DNA from: JBBKWQ01 sp037969115 | GTDB lineage: Bacteria > Actinomycetota > Acidimicrobiia > Acidimicrobiales > Ilumatobacteraceae | Direction of reading: 5' to 3' | Length of the DNA: 13,223 nt | Assembly: GCA_037969115.1 (NCBI GenBank) | Contig: JBBKWQ010000155.1 | Coordinates: forward strand, 1 to 13,223 | Shown: positions 1 through 6,100 of the stretch, piece after piece | Position numbering within the stretch: position 1 is the first letter of the stretch | Layout: each line of letters starts with the position of its first letter | Notes under the pieces: model-generated | The model's input: only the letters and a program-made list of their open reading frames with translations | Told to the model about the DNA's origin: nothing | Database searches by the model: none | Position numbers and translations under genes: made by a program

Positions 1-68
1 GGCGCGGTTGGCGGGGGTGTTTCGCCGCTCGAAGGCGCGTTCCACTGACTGTCGGACATGTCGTTCAC
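1..68 (-). CDS. 5' end of an unidentified protein, cut by the left edge
   Basis: Reading leftwards from a GTG at 68-66 the frame stays open for 22 codons to the window edge. The encoded start is VNDMSDSQWNAPSSGETPPP, a Ser/Pro-rich, probably disordered N-terminus. The sequence AGAGGGA lies about six bases before the GTG, one of the better Shine-Dalgarno matches in the window. An in-frame ATG at 59-57 is the alternative start. The gene would be divergent from the epimerase at 166, with the 97 bp between them as a shared promoter region. No domain is visible in so short a piece, so no function can be given. A + strand gene end is the alternative, since two + frames stop at 48 and 73, but neither shows a recognisable protein. 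Confidence 0.45.
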   Translation of the reverse strand, partial: MNDMSDSQWNAPSSGETPPPTA

Positions 69-153
69 GCTAGTTCCCTCTTCAGTTCCATCTTTGTTTT
101 CCGGAGCATTGAATCGTTATCGGCTGAATCCGGCCGATTCTCAAGTTCCGATC

Positions 154-159
154 TAGGTT
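154..159 (+). promoter_or_regulatory. Candidate -10 box (TAGGTT) for a leaderless epimerase mRNA
   Basis: TAGGTT fits the actinobacterial TAnnnT pattern and ends six bases before the ATG at 166. Transcription would then begin at or next to the start codon. No Shine-Dalgarno sequence precedes this ATG, which agrees with a leaderless message. I see no convincing -35 box. Confidence 0.3.
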
Positions 160-165
160 CGCATC

Positions 166-1059
166 ATGAGAATCGCCATCACCGGGGCAACCGGCCTCGT
201 CGGAGCCGCACTGTCGTCGCACCTCCGCAAGTCCGGCCACGACGTCGTTCCCGTCGTGAGGACCGCACCGAAGCACGACGAGATCAGTTGGTCGGTCGCC
301 GATCGGCGCATCGACCCGACCGACCTCGCCGGCGTCGACGCCGTCGTGCACCTCGCTGGTGCCGGGATCGGCGACCATCGCTGGACCGAGGCGTACAAGG
401 AGGAACTGCTCCGGAGTCGCACGGTCGGTACCACGATCCTGTCCGAAGCGATCGCTGCGGCGGTCGACGGTCCGCGCGTTCTCGTCTCCGCTTCGGCGAT
501 CGGGTATTACGGCGACCGCGGTGACGAAATTCTCGACGAATCGTCCGCGCCCGGAGACGGCTTTCTCGCGCACATCTGCCGTGAGTGGGAGGCGAGCACA
601 GCTGCCGCCGAGGGGGTCGGCATCCGGGTCGCACACATCCGCACCGGCATCGTGCTGTCGAAGCGTGGTGGGGCACTCAAGAAGCTCTTGCCGATGTTCA
701 AGCTCGGCGTCGGTGGACGCATGGGGACGGGCCGTCAATGGATGAGCTGGATCTCGATCGACGATGAGGTCCGAGCAATCGAGCATCTGCTCACGAGCGC
801 GATCACGGGCCCGGTCAATCTCACCGCGCCGGGGCCCGTGACCAATGCTGCGTTCAGCGATGCGCTCGGAACCGTGCTTCGGCGTCCGACTGTGGTCCCG
901 GTACCGTCGTTCGGCCCGAAGCTGCTGCTCGGTCGCGAACTCGCCCAAGCCCTGCTGTTCGACGGCCAGCGGGTACAACCTGTGGCCCTCGAGTCCGACG
1001 GCTTCGCGTTCGAACACTCCGAGCTCACCGCTGCGCTCCGACACGTTCTCGACCGATAG
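166..1059 (+). CDS. TIGR01777 family NAD(P)-dependent epimerase (YfcH-like)
   Basis: A 297-residue cytoplasmic protein of the extended short-chain dehydrogenase/reductase superfamily. The N-terminus holds the Rossmann dinucleotide motif GATGLVG (residues 7-13), and VVHLAGAGI (60-68) matches the family's second nucleotide-contact strand. SASAIGYYGDRGDE (108-121) is the signature of the TIGR01777/YfcH group and includes the active-site-region tyrosines. MSWISIDDEVRAIEHLL (193-209) is also typical. Residues from about 247 to the end, including LLLGRELAQALLFDGQRVQP, match the C-terminal DUF1731 domain. Length is normal for the family. The substrate is unknown; family members are annotated as epimerases or cell-division-inhibitor homologues (SulA-like names) without firm biochemistry. 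It seems to be transcribed alone, with 137 bp before the next gene. ATG 166 starts directly at the Rossmann strand, so the start is well placed. Confidence 0.92.
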   Translation: MRIAITGATGLVGAALSSHLRKSGHDVVPVVRTAPKHDEISWSVADRRIDPTDLAGVDAVVHLAGAGIGDHRWTEAYKEELLRSRTVGTTILSEAIAAAVDGPRVLVSASAIGYYGDRGDEILDESSAPGDGFLAHICREWEASTAAAEGVGIRVAHIRTGIVLSKRGGALKKLLPMFKLGVGGRMGTGRQWMSWISIDDEVRAIEHLLTSAITGPVNLTAPGPVTNAAFSDALGTVLRRPTVVPVPSFGPKLLLGRELAQALLFDGQRVQPVALESDGFAFEHSELTAALRHVLDR

Positions 1060-1097
1060 CCGGTCGCCGATCGGGAGCCAGTCGTCGATCGGTATCG
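1053..1097 (+). terminator. Weak hairpin overlapping the end of the epimerase gene
   Basis: CGATAGCCGGTC at the stop codon can pair with GATCGGTATCG ending at 1097, giving an imperfect stem of about 11 bp with one bulged base and a 21-base loop. The loop region contains the palindrome CCGATCGG. No U-tract follows, so this is not a classical intrinsic terminator. It may be a 3'-end stabilising structure or chance pairing. Confidence 0.22.
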
Positions 1098-1184
1098 TCG
1101 CCGCCGCGGGGCGGGGCGAACAGTCGCTCCGAACCTTGCGGCCGGCAACCTTTTTGCTTCGGCCACACAACATTTGCCGACGGG

Positions 1185-1190
1185 TACAAT
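1185..1190 (+). promoter_or_regulatory. Candidate -10 box (TACAAT) for the MarR-argJ operon
   Basis: TACAAT differs from the TATAAT consensus at one base and ends six bases before the ATG at 1197, so the transcript would begin at about the start codon (leaderless). GAGGG at 1191-1195 is only one base from the ATG and too close to act as a ribosome binding site. A clear -35 box at 16-18 bp is not visible. This is the best promoter candidate in the window. A MarR protein often represses its own promoter, so its operator may overlap this site, but I find no clean palindrome here. Confidence 0.5.
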
Positions 1191-1196
1191 GAGGGC

Positions 1197-1763
1197 ATGC
1201 AGCCGTCAGAGCCCATCGACACCGACACGGCAGCCATCGACACGGCAGCCATCGACACGTCGGTACCGATCGACGTCGAATCCGCCGACCTGCGGGCAGT
1301 TCGATGGCTGTCCGACGCCGAGATGGCCGCCTGGCGGACCTACATCGAAACCGTCGGGGATCTTACTGCCGCCATCGAGGCCGACCTCGTCCCTACTGGA
1401 CTGACACTCGGGGACTACCGCGTGCTCGTGCACCTCTCAGAAGCTCCCGACCGCCGACTACGAATGTGCGATCTCGCTGACGTGCTCCAGCTCTCGCCGA
1501 GTGGCCTGACGCGGCGACTCGACGGCATGGTTCGGTCGGGATGGGTACGTCGGGAGGGCTCCGAGCGCGATCGGCGAGTCATGCTCGCAGTCATCACTGA
1601 CGAGGGTTTTCGTCGCCTCCACGAGGCGGCACCCGACCACGTCGAGAGCGTTCGGCGACTCATCTTCGACGTTCTCGACGACGACCAGGTGAATGCCATG
1701 CACGAGATCTTCCACGCGATCAGCCTCGGCATCGCCGCGCTCGCGACCGACACGCAGACATGA
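1197..1763 (+). CDS. MarR family winged-helix transcriptional regulator
   Basis: A 188-residue DNA-binding protein. A helical region (about 44-82, including LTLGDYRVLVHLSEAP) is followed by the winged helix: LRMCDLADVLQLSPSGLTRRLDGMV spans the helix-turn-helix (88-112), and GSERDRRVMLAVIT (121-134) is the wing with the family's D-R motif. The C-terminal helices would complete the dimer interface. The first 35 residues are an acidic, low-complexity extension not typical of MarR and carry a DTAAI repeat encoded by a 15-bp DNA duplication. The stop overlaps the argJ start (ATGA at 1760-1763), so translation is probably coupled and the regulator may control argJ. The effector is unknown; MarR proteins usually respond to small aromatic compounds or oxidants. 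An internal start after the extension cannot be excluded. Confidence 0.9.
   Translation: MQPSEPIDTDTAAIDTAAIDTSVPIDVESADLRAVRWLSDAEMAAWRTYIETVGDLTAAIEADLVPTGLTLGDYRVLVHLSEAPDRRLRMCDLADVLQLSPSGLTRRLDGMVRSGWVRREGSERDRRVMLAVITDEGFRRLHEAAPDHVESVRRLIFDVLDDDQVNAMHEIFHAISLGIAALATDTQT
1223..1252 (+). repeat. Tandem 15-bp repeat in the MarR N-terminal coding region
   Basis: CGACACGGCAGCCAT occurs twice in perfect tandem (1223-1237 and 1238-1252), followed by a partial third copy (CGACACG). It encodes repeated DTAAI in the acidic N-terminal tail. The unit is a multiple of three, so copy-number change would keep the reading frame. Confidence 0.85.
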
Positions 1764-2923
1764 CGACGCTGCCGGCCGGATTCCGGAGCTACGTCGCGAA
1801 TGTGGGCATCAAGGACGAGACCGATGATCTCGTCGTCGTAGCCGCCGACCAGCTCAGCGCAGCGGACGGCGTGTTCACCACGTCGCGTTTTGCCGGACCG
1901 AGTGTGACCATCAGCCGCGAACACCTGGCCGACCGGTCCGCACGCGCAATCGTCGTGGTGTCGAAGAACGCCAACGTCGCCAACGGCGCCATCGGCCTCG
2001 ACCACGCACAGCAGCTCGTGGCCGGCGTCGCAGATCGGCTCGGCTGTCGCTCGACAGACGTCGTCGTCGCGTCGACCGGTGTAATCGGCCGGCCCTACCC
2101 GATGGAACGTCTGCGCACCGGCATCGCGGCGATACCCGACGAGTTCGGCGGGGGCGACGACTCGGCCGACCGCGTTGCCCACGGCATCATGACCACCGAC
2201 ACGGTGCCCAAGATCGCCGTGGCGACCATCGGTGACGGTCCCGGCCGCGTCGTCGGCGTCGCGAAGGGCGTCGGCATGATCGAACCCGACATGGCCACGA
2301 TGATCGCCATGCTGTTCACCGACGCCGAGGTCGAACGCGATGAGCTGTCGGCAGCATTCCGTTCGGTGATCGAGCGCACTTTCAACTGCGTGAGTATCGA
2401 CTCCGACACGTCCACCAGTGACACGGCAGTGGTGATGGCCAGCGGCGCAGCAGGTCCGGTCGCGCTCGATGACTTCGAGCGGGCACTGCACGACGTCGCC
2501 CTCTCGCTCACCAAGCAGGTCGCCCGAGACGGCGAAGGGGCGGAAACCCTGCTCGAGGTGCATGTCGACTGCGCCGCCGACCGCTCCCAGGCGAAGCGGG
2601 TGGCCAAAGCAATCGTCAACTCACCCTTGGTGAAGACGGCCGTCCACGGCGCCGATCCGAACTGGGGCCGCGTCGCCATGGCGATCGGGAAATGCAGTGA
2701 CGACGTCGACATCGACCCCGATCGCGTCACCATCCGGTTCGGCAGCACCGAGGTGTATCCGAACCGACTCGGAGACGTCGAGCTCGCCGATCTCTCGTCG
2801 TACATGTCGGGTGACGAGGTGACCATCCACGTCAGCCTGGCGACCGGGCACGCCGCATGCACGGTCTGGGGATGCGACCTGACCGACGGCTACATCCGGA
2901 TCAACGCCGACTACACCACCTGA
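1760..2923 (+). CDS. argJ: ArgJ-type glutamate N-acetyltransferase / ornithine acetyltransferase
   Basis: A 387-residue enzyme of the ArgJ family, N-terminal nucleophile hydrolase fold. ArgJ moves the acetyl group from N-acetylornithine to glutamate in the cyclic arginine pathway, and bifunctional members also use acetyl-CoA. Visible family features are GVFTT (37-41), ASTGVIG (104-110) with the oxyanion-hole Thr106-Gly107, MTTDTVPK (144-151), the self-cleavage site KGVGMIEPDMATM with Thr180 as the new N-terminal nucleophile, DTSTSDT (216-222), ARDGEGAETL (255-264), SPLVKTAVHGADPNWGR (288-304) and the end YIRINADYTT. Length is close to normal (about 390-410). It overlaps the MarR gene by ATGA and is followed by a convergent gene. 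Oddities: the usual NSGNANACTG-like segment reads SKNANVANGAIG (68-79), and no argC, argB or argD lies beside it, unlike the common actinobacterial argCJB order. It could be a diverged paralogue with another acyl acceptor. Confidence 0.9.
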   Translation: MTTLPAGFRSYVANVGIKDETDDLVVVAADQLSAADGVFTTSRFAGPSVTISREHLADRSARAIVVVSKNANVANGAIGLDHAQQLVAGVADRLGCRSTDVVVASTGVIGRPYPMERLRTGIAAIPDEFGGGDDSADRVAHGIMTTDTVPKIAVATIGDGPGRVVGVAKGVGMIEPDMATMIAMLFTDAEVERDELSAAFRSVIERTFNCVSIDSDTSTSDTAVVMASGAAGPVALDDFERALHDVALSLTKQVARDGEGAETLLEVHVDCAADRSQAKRVAKAIVNSPLVKTAVHGADPNWGRVAMAIGKCSDDVDIDPDRVTIRFGSTEVYPNRLGDVELADLSSYMSGDEVTIHVSLATGHAACTVWGCDLTDGYIRINADYTT

Positions 2924-2963
2924 TTCCACCACCTGACGGGCCGCCCTGACGACGACCGCAGCG

Positions 2964-5483
2964 TCAGCGCGGAACGGGTCCGCTGCGTGAGTCGATCGAC
3001 CGGCTCGGGGTCACCGCTTCGAACCCGGACGAGTACCAGCCCATCACATCGACCAACACATGCGACGCCGCATACGTCGACACACACACCTCACCGGTCT
3101 CATCAACCGGCACCACCACCGCATTCGGCTCAACAGCACCAGCGGCATAGTTCACATTCGACGTCTCAGGCCGAGCCGAACCACACGCCCACACCGTCAA
3201 ATAGCCATCACCATCAGGATCAACAGCAGTCACGTTCAACGACACCGCCCTCACACCAGACTCCGGCACACCACCAGAACCCAACAACGAGAACCGCAAC
3301 GGAACACCCGGCTGCACCTTCGTCGACGACGAACCGCCAGATCCGCCCGAACCGCCACCGACTCCGCCGGTGGTGGTCAACGACAGGATCTGATTCCGGA
3401 GCCAGTGTCCGAACTCGGCCTGACCGGTTGTGGTGAGATGAACGTTGTCGCTGTACCAACGATCTTGGGCGCGGTCGTCGCTCACCGAGTTCCAGTCGAG
3501 CACGACGAGTTCCGTCCAGCGAGCGGCAGCGGAGTTGAGCGCCTGGTTCGAGGGAGCGTAGATCGAGCTACCACCCGACTGGCGCCGGGTCGACATGTTC
3601 ACCCACGCCACCAGCCCGACCTCGCGAGCACGGAGCGCTGTCATCATCTGATCGATCTCGGCGCCGAACGTCGAGGGGTTGTCGTTGTATCCGAGTTCGA
3701 CCACGACGAGGTCGGTGCCGACCGGGATCGACTCCGCGGTCGCGACGCCGTCGAGTCCGATGCAGCTCGGTGGCTCGACGGTGCAGCGTCCACCGACGGC
3801 GTCGAACACCGACGTCGGGTACACGCCCTCGAGCAGGGCGCGGAGGTCGTCGGTCGCCGATGACGTGATTCCCGTGCCGACCGAATCGCCGATGAAGACG
3901 AACGTGTCGTCACTCAGAACATCTCGGGTGATGGGTGTGATCGTGAAGCCCGGCGCGGGCAACCCGAACGCATTGCGGAAGTCCCACGCGCTCACCGTGC
4001 GATCGCCCGACGTGCCGTCGAGGACGACCTTGTTGGCCCAGATGCCGTCGTAGAGCGAACCCGAGTCGGCGACGGTCACACCGGTCACCAGGCCGCCGAG
4101 CCCATACCTCGATGCGACCAGGTCGGCATCGATCATGCGCGTCCACCGGTGATTCGGGTTGCCCGCGACATCGTCGGCCGGATCGTCGACCGCTGGGTAC
4201 GACCCGCCGGCCGTACGAGGTCCGTTCGATGCGGAGAATTCGGTCGACACGATCGCACCGTTCTTCTTGCGAACCTTCCCGGCAGTGTCGGCGATTGCCT
4301 GATCGGTGAGCGAGTACTCCACGGCCGTGTGACCGGAGCTCGCCGTCGAACGCTTGGCAGCGCCGCCGTAGACCTGACACGACGGGGTGTCGCATGTGCC
4401 GGCGTACGAGTACCGACTCTGGGTCAGCCCGTAGGAACGGGCCGCCACCGACTGGGCGCGGAGCGCATTCATCCCGGCACCGCCACCGGCGGAACCCCAA
4501 CTGGCCGCGACCTCTTTCGGTACGACGCCGCGCAGGTAGTTCTCGACAAGGACGTTGTTCACCACCCGGTTGCCGTCAGAGGTGTCGTGCACCTCGATCT
4601 GTCCGCGGTAGTGCGTGACCGAGCCGCTGCCCGAGCACAGTCCGAGCACGTTGTACGACGCAGCCGACGACTCGTTCTCGGTGGTACTGAAGGTGACAGG
4701 ACCCGTGATGTTCGAGCCGACCTTCGACCACGACGCGTTCTGACCGGCACTCGAGATCACCGCACGTGCCGCGTTGGCCTCGTCGATTCGCCACTCTCCG
4801 TCGACAGTGAGATTGGCACCACCCTGAAAGTGCTGGACCGCCGTTTTCGTGAGCGGCCCGAAGTCACCGTCGACCGACAGACCCGCCGAATCGAAGGCGT
4901 TGAGGAACGTCTGCACGTCTCGCACGTGTGCGGGGTTGTTCGCCGAATCACGCAGGAGCAACGGTCCGTTCGGCACCGTCAGCGTTGCCGCATTCGGGCA
5001 GACCGCAGCGTTGGCCGAGTACACGTCGAAGCGATTCGTCGACGTCTCGACCGCGCGCAACGCATGCGAGTTCGTCGAGTTGCCGTTCCAGCGAGCCTTG
5101 CCCGTCTTCGAGATGACCCCGACCGTGCCGTAGCCGTCGGCGGCCGTCAGGCGCACCTCGACACGAGTACTCGTCGACACGGCACCGAGTGTCGTGCCGC
5201 CGTAGTAGTGATCCAGAATCCACTGCCACGATTTCGCCTCGTTGACAGCCCACCCGTACGCGCCCCACTGGCTCATTCCACGCCCGTGACCGTTGCCGAC
5301 TCCGTCGATGCGCAACGCAACCACGCCTGCTTCGCCACTCAAACTGGCGCTGACGGGGCCGGTCGAACTCGTCGTCACCGCAGTCGTCGTGACGAGCACG
5401 GCAGCGATCGACGTAACGGCGAGGCGGCCGCGGGACTGTTTGGTCCGGATCCAGAACCTCTTGGCGGGAGTCAAAACTGGCAC
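2964..5483 (-). CDS. Secreted SpoIID/LytB - peptidoglycan-binding - SGNH hydrolase protein with one Cys-pair repeat
   Basis: An 839-residue exported multidomain protein. Residues 1-47 form a signal peptide (basic start, hydrophobic 21-36, cleavage probably after VSA). GNGHGRGMSQWGAYG (63-77) is the SpoIID/LytB signature placed at the N-terminus, as in several actinobacterial relatives. Residues about 178-240 resemble a PG_binding_1 domain (VQTFLNAF, LSVDGDFGPLTKTAVQHFQ). The SpoIID core follows at about 285-510, with VENYLRGVVPKEVAASWG and the likely catalytic Glu324. An SGNH esterase domain covers about 526-700: GDSV with Ser534, GYND with Asn600, and DNVHL with Asp679 and His682. A Gly/Ser linker leads to one beta repeat with Cys767/Cys800. 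SpoIID-type enzymes are lytic transglycosylases on denuded peptidoglycan; the SGNH part could remove O-acyl esters. GTG is the first possible start because an in-frame TAG lies nine bases upstream. No clear Shine-Dalgarno is seen. The last 340 bp have foreign-looking codon usage. Confidence 0.88.
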   Translation of the reverse strand: MPVLTPAKRFWIRTKQSRGRLAVTSIAAVLVTTTAVTTSSTGPVSASLSGEAGVVALRIDGVGNGHGRGMSQWGAYGWAVNEAKSWQWILDHYYGGTTLGAVSTSTRVEVRLTAADGYGTVGVISKTGKARWNGNSTNSHALRAVETSTNRFDVYSANAAVCPNAATLTVPNGPLLLRDSANNPAHVRDVQTFLNAFDSAGLSVDGDFGPLTKTAVQHFQGGANLTVDGEWRIDEANAARAVISSAGQNASWSKVGSNITGPVTFSTTENESSAASYNVLGLCSGSGSVTHYRGQIEVHDTSDGNRVVNNVLVENYLRGVVPKEVAASWGSAGGGAGMNALRAQSVAARSYGLTQSRYSYAGTCDTPSCQVYGGAAKRSTASSGHTAVEYSLTDQAIADTAGKVRKKNGAIVSTEFSASNGPRTAGGSYPAVDDPADDVAGNPNHRWTRMIDADLVASRYGLGGLVTGVTVADSGSLYDGIWANKVVLDGTSGDRTVSAWDFRNAFGLPAPGFTITPITRDVLSDDTFVFIGDSVGTGITSSATDDLRALLEGVYPTSVFDAVGGRCTVEPPSCIGLDGVATAESIPVGTDLVVVELGYNDNPSTFGAEIDQMMTALRAREVGLVAWVNMSTRRQSGGSSIYAPSNQALNSAAARWTELVVLDWNSVSDDRAQDRWYSDNVHLTTTGQAEFGHWLRNQILSLTTTGGVGGGSGGSGGSSSTKVQPGVPLRFSLLGSGGVPESGVRAVSLNVTAVDPDGDGYLTVWACGSARPETSNVNYAAGAVEPNAVVVPVDETGEVCVSTYAASHVLVDVMGWYSSGFEAVTPSRSIDSRSGPVPR
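2967..3323 (-). repeat. Cys-pair beta repeat, single copy, C-terminus of the SpoIID-SGNH protein
   Basis: Residues about 721-839 match the roughly 110-residue repeat found three times each in the two + strand SGNH proteins. Shared landmarks are AVSLNVTAV, GYLTVWACG, SNVNYAAG, an EVCV strand, HVLVDVMGWY and a closing P-x-R-x-IDSR. Cys767 and Cys800 correspond to the invariant pair of the other copies. The core resembles an unnamed secreted actinobacterial beta domain (pattern AVvlNVT...GYLTvyP...SnlNy.aG...VDv.G). It probably serves for wall or glycan attachment; no catalytic residue is suggested. Confidence 0.8.
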
Positions 5484-5518
5484 CAGTGGCTATCGGGCCG
5501 CCGAACTGGTCGCTGGAC

Positions 5519-5546
5519 TCAAGGCATCGTCAAGGCCGGATCAAGG
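5519..5546 (-). promoter_or_regulatory. Three CCTTGA boxes spaced 11 bp apart upstream of the SpoIID-SGNH gene
   Basis: On the + strand TCAAGG starts at 5519, 5530 and 5541, an exact 11-bp period, which puts the boxes on one face of the helix. Read towards the gene they are CCTTGA boxes lying 36 to 63 bases before the GTG at 5483. They sit in the 114-bp gap between rnhA and this gene, where a promoter is expected. Inverted GACTC/GAGTC pentamers flank the array. This could be an operator for a protein binding in tandem; TTGA inside each box could also form part of a -35 element. Confidence 0.35.
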
Positions 5547-5597
5547 AGTCAGAAGTTCATCAAGATGACGAGTGCCGACGGCGCGGAGAACACCAGG

Positions 5598-6053
5598 TCA
5601 GCGTGGCGGCGTAGCGGCGACGGCGAGTTGATCGACGAGGTCGTTCATGGGGTCACCGCTGTGGCCCTTGACCCACCGGAACGTGACGTTGCCGGTCTCC
5701 ACCAACTCCACCAGCGGCTTCCAGATGTCGGTGTTCGCGACCGGCTGTTTCTTCGAGTTCTTCCACCCGTTGCGCTTCCAGTTCTTCCACCACCCGTCGC
5801 GGAAACAGTTGACGACGTAGGTCGAATCACTCACCACCACGATCGGCCCGGCCTCGGAGCCGGCGCCCAGCGACCGCAACGCCTCGAGCACCGCCTGGAG
5901 TTCCATCCGCTGGTTCGTGGTCGCCGGGTCGCCACCCGAGCCGTGCGGCTCACCGCTCGGAGCGACGGCCCACCCCCAACCCCCGGGACCGGGATTGCCG
6001 GCGCAGGCGCCATCGGTGAACACGGTCGTGGGCGGTGACGGACTCATCAGCAT
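5598..6053 (-). CDS. rnhA: Ribonuclease HI
   Basis: A 151-residue cytoplasmic endonuclease that cuts the RNA strand of RNA-DNA hybrids (R-loops, Okazaki primers). All four acidic metal-binding residues are present: Asp14 in FTDGAC, Glu51 in NQRMEL, Asp76 in VVSDSTYVV and Asp141 in MNDLVDQLA. The conserved histidine is His131 in VKGHSG. The basic, Trp-rich DGWWKNWKRNGWK segment (86-98) is the usual substrate-handling handle. Length is normal for stand-alone RNase HI. It begins 47 bp after the acyltransferase stop on the same strand and may be cotranscribed with it. The start is uncertain: ATG 6053, ATG 6047 and GTG 6068 are in frame, and the purine-rich GGGGGAAG lies some 14 bases before ATG 6053. 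The open frame continues far upstream, but that part is antisense to the acyltransferase and not credible as protein. Confidence 0.93.
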   Translation of the reverse strand: MLMSPSPPTTVFTDGACAGNPGPGGWGWAVAPSGEPHGSGGDPATTNQRMELQAVLEALRSLGAGSEAGPIVVVSDSTYVVNCFRDGWWKNWKRNGWKNSKKQPVANTDIWKPLVELVETGNVTFRWVKGHSGDPMNDLVDQLAVAATPPR

Positions 6054-6100
6054 CGATTCTGCCAGCACTTCCCCCGGCGCGTTCGGCTGTCGGGCGACCG

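Noticed and set aside
1415..2563. Long minus-strand open frame (382 codons) opposite the MarR gene and argJ
   Set aside because: It lies opposite clear MarR and ArgJ coding sequence; its His/Asp/Gly/Arg-rich product shows no domain and is what GC-rich antisense frames give.
2924..2963. Possible terminator between the convergent argJ and SpoIID-SGNH genes
   Set aside because: Only a 3-4 bp GGGC/GCCC-type pairing is visible, with no T-run on either side.
2987..3436. CA-rich + strand segment that looks like low-complexity or inserted DNA
   Set aside because: On the other strand it encodes a coherent repeat domain with the conserved Cys pair, in frame with the SpoIID-SGNH protein, so it is coding sequence with odd codon use and not an insertion element or CRISPR-like array.
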